Source: Vanrija pseudolonga (Eukaryota > Basidiomycota > Tremellomycetes > Trichosporonales > Trichosporonaceae). Taken from it: a stretch of 64,000 nucleotides of DNA. Location of the stretch: assembly GCF_020906515.1 (NCBI RefSeq), contig NC_085850.1, positions 124,001-188,000 of the forward strand. The letters run 5' to 3'. A program made the position numbers and the translations under genes. Each line of letters opens with the position of its first letter. Position 1 is the first letter of the stretch. Under the pieces are notes generated by a model. It saw only the letters and a list, made by a program, of their open reading frames with translations. It was not told the origin of the DNA and searched no databases. This document shows, in pieces, positions 56,254-64,000 of this stretch.

Positions 56254-57239
56254 GGTGACAGCGAGGGAGGGGCTCCAGTTGTCGTCGGGGGAGGCCTAGC
56301 GGGGAAGAAGCCGTGCTAGCTATCTAACTAATCAGCGGTCACACGCCCGCCGGTGCTCTGTGAGTCAGATGGAGAACAGGAATGCAGTAGTTTCGATGGC
56401 GCGGCATATGCAGCTCTGTCGCGCAAGAGAAACGGGTGGGTGGGGCCACTCGGCGCAGCCCTACGCCATCGCCACATCATCACGTGATATGTTGTGGCCG
56501 GAGGAGGGGCCGGAGGGAGGTCCGCGATGCCGACGAAGCTGCCAAGCGACCAGGAAGAAAGAGATGTTGTGCTCGAAGACGCTGCTGCGGAGAGGCGTTT
56601 GCGCGCTCGGCAGAATGCGTCTCCTCGCATGATGCGAGCGAACGAGCGGGCGAGTCGATCTGGTCTGCAGACGCACAACCGCCCACAACCGCCGGATATC
56701 ACCCTGGCCTGGCACCTCTGGGCTCTGGCTCCTGACTCGACCGCCAGGCATGGAAAGAGCCGCCGCGCGGCGGGCAATGCCCGTGCGGAGGGCCGATAAG
56801 CGATACCCTTTCGCACATGGCTTGCTTACATGCCCTGCGGATGTAGAGTGGAAAAAAAATGGTGCACCTGCGGTGGCGGCGGCGGCGGAAGTGCGTGCCG
56901 TTGCCTGACGGACAGCGGCGTTTGAGTGGGTGGAGCAGCATGTTCAGCGTCGTGGCATCCATACCTAGCTCGTTCTTGCTGTGTCATGCTCCTTTGTACA
57001 CGAAAGCATTTCTTTGGTCCTAATAATCACGTTTATTGAGGCTCGGAGCGCAGGCTGTGTCGGTGGATGGACACCCATGTTCCCACTACACTGGCGTCGG
57101 CTCCATTCCACTTCAAACGTTCTTTACCCTCCTTGAGCCGCCCTCAGCACAACACCCAGGTACACAGAACACATAACTCAGTAAACAGAACACGGTACAT
57201 GACAAACTACACTTCTGACACTAGCTGAGCACCTCCAGC
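56254..57239. other. Intergenic upstream of regulator A
   Basis: About 1 kb with no convincing gene; holds the promoter of regulator A and the 3' flank of the small gene at 57240. Confidence 0.35.
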
Positions 57240-57690
57240 CTACTCGCAAGTCTTGACGGTGTAGTCGACCGTGTTGTTCCCCTGACCCGGGATCTTGGGC
57301 TTAAAGTCGAGGTAGACCAGCTCGCCCTTCTCGGGCGTCCACTCGCCGTCCGTGTCGCGGTAGTAGACGATCTCGTTGGATCCGGCGTCGCGCACCTCGA
57401 CGGTGGTGTGCGAGATGGCGCCCTCGGTGTGCCACTTGAGCTTGTAGCACGTGCTCTTGGTCACGAGGAACGGCTTGGAGCAGCGGACGTTGCCGTCGTC
57501 GTCGAGGCACGACTCGACGGCATAGTCGAGCACCGAGCCGGAGGCAACCTTGGACGCTGAGGTGTGTGAGCTCGCCACAGGGTGAGAGGGGCTCAGGGGC
57601 GGGGTTGGAGCCCGCGCCAGACTTACGCTTGAGCGCGCCGGCGATGCCGAGCGCTGCGACGAGGGCCTTCTGGACGTCGGGGATGTACAT
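57240..57690 (-). CDS. Small soluble protein, unknown
   Basis: Two exons (57627-57690, 57240-57556) joined across a 70-base intron, 126 residues in frame. The first exon encodes M-Y-I-P-D-V-Q-K-A-L-V-A-A-L-G-I-A-G-A-L-K, a short amphipathic or weakly hydrophobic start. The rest is beta-rich with four cysteines (E-S-C-L, R-C-S-K, S-T-C-Y, T-C-E at the end), suggesting two disulphides, and a strand pattern W-H-T-E-G-A-I-S-H-T-T-V-E-V. This looks like a small beta-sandwich protein. The start has no strong signal peptide, so location is unclear. No family recognised. A CATAAAG lies about 90 bases upstream. Confidence 0.65.
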
Positions 57691-58827
57691 TTCTTTGTGC
57701 GTGGTGGTGGGGTTGTCGGACTTGACTTGTCGCAGAGTTATGGTATGAACGCATCAATGCACCTCGCCTTGCTGACCTTTATGAACCCTCCCCGTGGCCA
57801 GATCCGCCAAGATTTACTCCACATTGCCCGCAGACGCAGCATCCCGAACGAGGACGAGGACGAGACGATTGCAAGTCGCTCTACGTCATGGCCGGCTTCC
57901 CACCTGTCGTCATTGTTGTTTGTCGCCGAACACTAGCCTCGGCACAAGACGTCATTACATGCCGGGCCGTGGGTGGGTTGGGGGGGCTGCATACATAACT
58001 GTTTCGGGGCGAGGTATCGGCCCCGGGTTGCATGGATGTACTTAGATTCATAGGTGGCCGAGGCGCCGAGGTGGGCGGTGGGCGAGGTAGTACATAGGCT
58101 GGAGTGGTGTCCGCTAACATGGCGAGGCCCCCCTCCATCCGCCTGCCTGTCTATCAGGAGGATGAAGTCTGGGACACGGTGAGGTACGAGTCCGACGCCG
58201 TCTTACAGCTTCAACTGTACAGGAGGGCACTGCCAACCAGGCTCTCCGCTCTCCCCCACATACCTTGTCGCCAGGTCGAGGTCGCGTGGTGGTGGGTGCT
58301 GCCGTCGTCGAGCCTCGAGTGCGTATCCCATCACAATCGCCTCCTGAAACGTCCATCATCGTCGTCGTCAACCCCATGGGCAGGCGCGTGGCCATCGAGA
58401 TCAGCAGCAGAATGATGGGCATCATCCTTTCCGGTGGCATTCCAGCTAACGCTATCCAATAGCAATTACATGACAAACCACTCACTGTGCTTGCACTACG
58501 ATCACTCGTTGCTAGCAAAATCAAAACACAGCCCAGGTGAATGACTGCTAGCGTTTCTATATTCGTCACCGGCCGTGGTGGTCGATCAGCCGAGGCAGGG
58601 GCAAGGCAAGGCAAGGCAAGGCAGCTGAAGGCAGGCAGGCAGGCGCGGCGCGCGCGTGCCGAGTGAGGCAGTAATGGCTGACTGAAGCGAGGCGCGGTGA
58701 CGTCGACTGTCCATCTTTTTAGGGCTCCACACTAGAGCTGACCCTTGCTGGACCCCCTCTCCCTCTTAAGTAGCGATGCATCAATAGCCTTGGCACTACT
58801 CCCACCAGCAGCTCAACTCATACAAGC
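57691..58827. other. Intergenic
   Basis: About 1.1 kb between divergent genes. No gene seen. Contains a (GGCAA)n-type pentanucleotide run and short GGCA repeats at about 58603-58640. Confidence 0.35.
58600..58643 (+). repeat. Short (GGCAA)/(GGCA) tandem repeat
   Basis: Several GCAAG-type pentamers followed by GGCA tetramers, in the promoter region of the membrane-protein gene at 58828. Confidence 0.6.
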
Positions 58828-60248
58828 ATGACAGGCAGCCCAAGCTCCAGCGACGACGGACCGCGGCGCGAGTCCGAGTCGACGGCCGTCGAGCCACAGC
58901 GCCCCAAGCTGCCGTGGTATCTCAACACGCGCACGTTGGTGTCGCATTTGTGTGAGTACTTACGGCGTGCCGCCCCACCTAGGGCTTGCTTGCGCGCAGG
59001 CACAACAGCACTGCGCAGCGCGACTGCGACTGACGTCGCAACAGTCTTCGGGCCGTACATCTACGTGCCGCTCATCACAGCCCTTGTGTGGCTCGCCGGC
59101 CTGCTCGCGCTCATCAGCGTGTGGGCGCGCGACGGCAAGCCAAAGTATGCGCTCAAGGAGGCGTCCATCGTCTACGTCTCAAACGTCGCCGGCAAGCACA
59201 AGGCAATCTTCATCCCAATCACCTGCGTCACTGCCGTGTGAGTAACTTGGCAACGGCCAACGACGACGCAACCAACAGCACCTGACACTTCCTAGCGGCT
59301 TCGTCCTCTCGCTCGTGCTCGAGCGCTGGCTGCGCCGCGTCGACCGCCTGCCGACCGACATCCGCAAGCGCGAGAAGATCCTGAGTGCGTGCGCGGTCTA
59401 GCGAGCAAGCAAGTCGAACGAGCAGCATAGCTGACCTCCCTTCCCCAGACTGGCTCGCCATCCTGTGCGCGACGATCGGCGGCATCGCCCTCATCCTGCT
59501 CGCTATCGTGCGTGTGCCCGCGTGCCTCCGGCCGCAAGCCCCCCGCTGACACTGTCTCCCCCAGTTCGACAACTTCAACCACAGCTCGGTGCACTGGTCC
59601 ATGGCGGCCATCTTCATCGTGCTCACCTCGCTCTCGGCCATCCTCCAGACGGGGCAGGTATGGTCGCTGCACAAGGACCACCCGGACCGCAAGTCGCTGC
59701 TGCGCAACTCGATCATCAAGCTCATCATCCTCTTCTTCGGCGTGGCGGGCGCGATCGCCTTCGCGGCCCTCTACGGCGTGTGCCACGGCTCGTCGCTGCC
59801 CCGCAAGAAGCACTCGGCAAAGACGTGTAACCGCGTCACGTCTGGCGCAGCAGCCATGGAGTGGGCGATTGCCTTCATCCTCGTCTTCTTCTTCCTCACG
59901 CTCGTCGCCGACCTGTGGCCCGCCGGCAAGAGCTCGCCGCGCTACATGCGCCAGCTGGCGCGCTGGCAGGAGAAGCACGAGCCCGGCACCGCGCACGACT
60001 TTACCGGTCGCCGTGCGTTCACTGCCCACCCCGAGCGCTGGGAGAACGACGGTGATGCCGTCGACCCCGTCGAGGCCCGCGCCGACGAGATGCACGCGGC
60101 CATGAAGGCGCGCAACCAGGGCATCGACCCTACCGCGCCGAGCCCCGCACACTTCCCCCCGCCGACGATCCCCCTCTCGAGCATTGCTATCCACTCCAAT
60201 GAGCCGCTCAACGAGCACGCCGCCGAGCCCGGACAGTCTAGAGTGTAG
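58828..60248 (+). CDS. Frag1/DRAM/Sfk1-family membrane protein
   Basis: Five exons (58828-58951, 59045-59237, 59296-59384, 59449-59507, 59565-60248) give 382 residues in frame. About six membrane helices. The family signature is clear: Y-V-S-N-V-A-G-K-H-K-A-I-F early, and F-D-N-F-N-H-S-S-V-H-W followed by a helix and L-S-A-I-L-Q-T-G-Q. The yeast member Sfk1 acts at the plasma membrane with PI 4-kinase and in lipid asymmetry. A long cytoplasmic C-terminal tail (about 110 residues) with H-P-E-R-W and many charged residues ends the protein. It lies between two regulator/lyase-like pairs, on the opposite strand. Confidence 0.85.
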
Positions 60249-60316
60249 CGATAGAGTACGTAGCCTAGTTATACTCACACATACATGCATAGAATAATAC
60301 TGTACGGCTTGGTCGG

Positions 60317-62846
60317 CTACGACGCCGCAGCCGCGCCGCCGTCGAGGATCCAGTCCTCGGTCCAGCCGACGAGCGCGAGCAGGCCATCGAGGTCGACGCC
60401 GGGGCTCTGCCCGCTCCCTTCGTCGAGAGGCAGCATGTTCTCCTGTCCCCACGCGTTCCACGCTGCGTCGTTGGCCGACGGGTCGGCAGAGAACGGGAAG
60501 AAGTCGAAGCAGGGCAGGCTGGAGCAGAGGTCTGCAGCCGCTGGTGCTGGCACAGCGGGTGGGTTGTTCCGTGGCCGGAGGACCACCGAGGTGAGGGTGA
60601 ACTCGTCCGCCGGCGACGATGAGCCAGTCTCCTGTATCCCAGTAGTGCCAGTCCCGCCAAGACACAGTTGCGCGATACACCGCGCCGCGAGCGAGTCGAA
60701 CGCACGCGAGAGGCCGCGAGCATATGGCCACCCTAGGCATCAGCTCCTCCCCACCTCCCGCCTCACCTCGACAGAACGATCCGATAAACTCCTGGCACGT
60801 CTGGATCTCGTTAATCGCCGCCGTGCACCACTTGTAGCTGGCCGCATTGGATGGGTTGCCTGCGTACCTGCTCAGCGCGTAGAGCAGCGACATGCCCAGC
60901 ACGATCACAAGGTGGAACTGGACGTAGTTCTTGCGTCAGATCAACCACCGTGACTCCACTCACATCTTTCATCTTGCGGCTCTGCTGCAGCGCGATGCTG
61001 ATGGCAATAGCCTTCGCCGCGCTCTCCTTCAGACAGCGTATCTCGCTCGCGCTCAGCTCAGACCCCTTCTCGCCGGGGCGGTAGAGGTTGGTGAGGAAGA
61101 TGTTGTAGTAGAGGTCGAAGAGCGAGTCGCCAACGTACCCGCTTGCGTCGGACGCAGGGGTGTGCGTCGGGCGGGGCGAGCGCGCGATCCACTCGTCCAG
61201 CCTGCGGTGCAGGCGCGCCGTCGCGTCGACGTTGTGAGCCGCCGCGGGCGTGTGCGTGTGCTGCCAGATATCGTAGCCGATCCGGCGCATCTCGATCATG
61301 TGGTTGAAGAACGAGAGCGCGTCCATGCCCTCGCCTAGGTTCGGGATGTCCTCGAGGTGCGTCGGGAGCTGGGGTAAGCGACGAGCACAGCAGCATGCCT
61401 ACTTGGATCGTGATATCGGCATCGTTCAGCACGACGGGACAGGAGAAAGTCACCCCGACTACTGTCAGCTCGCGGCACAGCACAGCACCCACCCAGCCGG
61501 TCAACACTATACACGCTCCAGAAGAGCGCGCGCCGCCTGTCCCGCTCGGCAGAGCCCAGCCCGGCCGGCTCCTTGTCGAGCCCGACGGCAGTAGCGAGGC
61601 GGGATACGAGCGGTGCGAGGCGCGTGAGGTCGACGCCGCCCCAGTCGTAGATCGAGCACAGGCAGAGCAGGAGGAGGGCCGACACGCAGTCCTGGGGTCA
61701 GCTTGCCCTTTCCACGCGCTCACCACTCCGCGGTCCTCGCGCAGCACGCGGCCGAGGCACTCCACCGCCCGATTGCGCAGCATCGTCGTGTCGACGCGCT
61801 CCCAGCTTCCCCGCTGCGCGAGCCACTTGGCGCCGATGGCGAACACGAGGAAGAGGTGGCATGTCTGCAGTGGCGTCGCCGCCGCGTCTGGGTCGGCCGG
61901 CGTGGGCGACGACGGGCGGTAGACATGCTCCAGGCTGCCGTTAGCAATGCACGCGACACCAAACGCACTCGGCCACGATGTCCCCTTTGCGGAGGTACGG
62001 ATACACGCAGTTGATCTTCAGAAACTCGTCGGCCATGACCACGGCCAGCTCGTACGGCGGCCAGGCAGCCACGGCCGTCTGGTTGACCGCCGCGTCGTCG
62101 TCTGACGCCGAGCCTTGCGCTGGCGGGAGTGCGGCGGTGTCGGGCACCTCGGCGTCCCCTGCTCCGCCAGCCGCAGCCTCCGCCTCGCCCAGGTGCGAGC
62201 GGATGATGCGCACGATCGGGGGCTGGGTGACGTGTCGCCGTGACAAGTCGAGGGCTTGCAGGCCGTCGAGGATACTCTGTGCCAGCGCTGGCGCGAGCGG
62301 CTCATCGGCGAGAGTGAGCGCCACTGCTCCACCTCCGCCATCGAACGCCTCGTCGACTTCGAGAGCGCCAACGTAGCTGCGCGGAATGTCCTCGGTCGAT
62401 AAGGACGCGATGTGCGCCAGGCCCGGCATGCCGCCCCGCACGAGCGCCTCGAGGGCCTGTACTCTCCTCTCCTTCTCCTCGAGCGACGCGAGCAGGTTGG
62501 TGAGGTAACTTGGGTCAGCACAGCGACATCTCGCAGCTGACCCACTTTGGATGCGTCCGCTCCGTGATCTTGAGCTCGAAGGTGCACTTCGTTCCCCGCG
62601 CCACACAGTTCCCACACTGCGGTCTCACACGATCGCACTGGTGTCAGCTCTGCTCCGTCTCGTGCCGCTTACTTTGCGCTTACGCTGCTGGCACGACTGG
62701 CACGCCTGGGGCTTGGCAACGTTCGCCTGCCGCGCCAGGCGGACGGTGGAGCGTGCTGCCTCCGACACGGGCTGCAGCGGCCGCTTGAAGGGCGAGAGGG
62801 GCAGGAGGTCAAGGTCGCGATATACGCTCTCTGGCACTGTCGGCAT
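60317..62846 (-). CDS. Zn(II)2Cys6 transcription factor B
   Basis: Paralogue of regulator A with the same exon plan at the N-terminus: a 58-codon first exon, then a 92-base exon carrying the rest of the zinc cluster. Start M-P-T-V-P-E-S-V-Y-R-D matches M-P-T-V-P-E-A-I-F-R-D in A. Cysteines at 49, 52, 59, 66, 69 and 76. A leucine-rich helix L-T-N-L-L-A-S-L-E-E-K-E follows, then the fungal-specific factor domain (Y-D-W-G-G-V-D-L, R-D-R-R-R-A-L-F-W). The C-terminus again has F-D-F-F-P-F-S and ends with W-T-E-D-W-I. At least eight short introns; I joined the exons by frame and similarity to A, so inner edges may be a base or two off. It lies downstream of lyase-like gene B, same strand. Confidence 0.87.
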
Positions 62847-63002
62847 TGCTTGAGGGTGAGTACAATGCAACGCTGAGATGCTTGTGGACATGTCTCCGCA
62901 AGATGGAAACCTCGCCGCGGATAAGGGACGGAGCAGTGTCCGCCATGACCGGCGGAGACTGCTCCGCAGTGGCGCTCGTTCAGGTCACAGGTACATCGTT
63001 CG

Positions 63003-64000
63003 CTAACAACCCCCACGCGTTCCGGTCCACCCGGCACGCCCGCTGCCCACTGCGTCCATCGTAGCGTCGGCCACGCGTCCCATGTCGACGTACCAGTCGC
63101 TCGCGAGTGGTGCGTCTGTGGCCGAAGCGTATGGGGTGAGAACAGACTCAAAGAGCGCCGCGAGGCCGCCCCTCAGCGTGGCCTTGGCGCCGAGTGCCGC
63201 GCCGTACGCTTGTGCCGCTTGCCCGAACTGCGGGACGAGGGTGAGGGTGTATCCCAGTGCTCCAAGCGTCTGAGGCAGGCTTGCCAGCTCGTCGTCGGAC
63301 ACTTGTATCAGCACAGCCCAAAGCCCACACACTCACATGCCACATGCGCTCGCCGCGCATGGCTCGTGTTGAACATGAGGTACTTGAGTGGGAATTTCTC
63401 CTTGACCGCCGAAGCGTACCGCCGCGCAAGGGTCAAGTCGAGCTGGAAGGTACATGCCCAGAGGACGTCGACGAGGGGGGCGGCGTGGACGCTGCGGACG
63501 ATAGCGGCGTCCACGCCGCCGCGGTAAGCGTACCATCCTTGCGTCGTCCGCGCGACCTCGGGATCCCACTCAAGCCGCGGCAGGCCAGCAGCGGCCAGAA
63601 GGTCGTCTGCGACGCGTTTCGCGTCGGAGACGCTCACCCCGATCGAGGCGACGGTGAAGCTCGAGCGGAGGTGCAGGGCGGCAGCGGCGAACGCCTCGTC
63701 GAGGGTACACAAGCCCGCTTGGGCGACCCACGCCGCCCCGTCCTCGGCCGACGCGTGGGGATCCGCCTCAGACGGGGACACAAACGCCGCGTAGCTCGTC
63801 CCGAGGCGCACCGTCGCGCCGAGGATGAACGGCCTGTCGACGGGGTCGACGCTGCTGGTTATATGCGTCGCGTCGACCGCGTCCGTGCGGCCGATGAGCA
63901 CGGCCTCGGAGCGCATAATGTCCAGCTGGAGCTTGGCGGCGCTCAGGCGCTGCGAGTACTCTGCGAACGGGACGAGCACGGCGCCGCGGCCGTGGGCGTG
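63003..64000 (-). CDS. Isocitrate-lyase-like protein B (partial)
   Basis: Minus-strand gene running off the right edge; a 35-base intron at about 63302-63336 separates the visible exons. It aligns with lyase-like A throughout: V-P-F-A-E-Y-S-Q-R-L, I-G-R-T-D-A-V-D-A-T-H-I-T-S-S-V, F-I-L-G-A-T, Q-G-W-Y-A-Y-R-G-G-V-D-A-A-I, Y-L-M-F-N-T-S-H-A-R, ending with S-D-W-Y. The residues at the window edge read H-A-H-G-R-G-A-V-L-V, the stretch just after the K-K-C-G-H motif position, so whether the catalytic Cys is present cannot be seen here. The N-C-S-P-S-F-N-W active-site segment is replaced by N-T-S-H-A-R-R, as in copy A. Stop at 63003-63005, about 160 bases before the start of regulator B. Confidence 0.85.

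Noticed and set aside
58114-58614. 166-codon minus-strand frame between the small unknown gene and the Sfk1-like gene
   Set aside because: No recognisable domain, Arg/Pro-rich random composition, and no matching promoter.
59292-60908. 538-residue minus-strand frame crossing the Sfk1-like gene and regulator B
   Set aside because: Only its upstream part is a real exon of regulator B; the rest runs through an intron and is antisense to the membrane-protein gene.
1-64000. Transposons, virus-like elements, tRNA and rRNA genes
   Set aside because: I looked for reverse transcriptase or transposase motifs, terminal repeats and tRNA-like T-loop words and saw none that were convincing by eye; a tRNA scan could still find a missed gene.

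Overview
The window is GC-rich nuclear DNA from a basidiomycete fungus. Genes are dense on both strands. Most are cut by very short introns (about 33-60 bases) with GTRNGN donors, a CTRAC-type branch point and YAG acceptors. Many promoters carry a TATA-like box 50-90 bases before the start codon. The gene content (UNC93-like carriers, Zn(II)2Cys6 regulators, P450s, a Baeyer-Villiger-type monooxygenase, a Frag1/DRAM/Sfk1 protein) with these mini-introns fits a Tremellomycetes yeast, probably Trichosporonales. That placement is inference. I saw no transposon, rRNA, CRISPR array or convincing tRNA.

Layout. 0-5.5 kb: the 5' end of a sugar-transporter-like gene diverges from a Zn2Cys6 regulator, which is followed by an intronless GH3 glycosidase; this looks like a glycoside-uptake and hydrolysis locus. 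5.9-6.2 kb: a candidate 91-aa gene. 6.3-12.3 kb: two UNC93-like carriers flank a pseudokinase. 12.9-19.8 kb: a flavin monooxygenase, two divergent paralogues of unknown function and a monocarboxylate-type carrier. 21.3-25.2 kb: an SV2-like carrier and a small His-rich protein. 26.6-32.9 kb: two tandem P450s and a zinc alcohol dehydrogenase, possibly one oxidative pathway. 33.2 kb: a small tail-anchored candidate.

33.8-42.2 kb: one gene of 19 exons encodes about 2,500 residues. It holds about 15 CBM5/12-like (chitin-binding type 3-like) modules and four ARID-like domains joined by Ala/Pro/Lys/Val-rich linkers. This is the strangest object in the window. 43.3-44.7 kb: an O6-alkylguanine DNA alkyltransferase and a four-helix membrane protein. 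45.2-48.6 kb: two secreted proteins, a cyanovirin-N-like lectin and a calpain-fold protease with about 25 Gly-His-Asp-Gly repeats. 48.8-50.6 kb: an AIFM2/FSP1-like flavoprotein.

51.8-64 kb: two isocitrate-lyase-like genes (A complete, B cut by the window end), each next to one of two paralogous Zn2Cys6 regulators. All four lie on the minus strand, around a small unknown gene and a Sfk1-like membrane protein. Copy A has lost the catalytic cysteine motif of isocitrate lyase, so the pair may be a regulated locus for an altered C-C lyase or a non-catalytic sensor.

Multi-exon models were joined by hand, choosing splice sites that keep the frame. For most of them the exon lengths sum to a multiple of three; the ~2,500-aa gene, regulator B and the partial lyase B were joined but not summed base by base.
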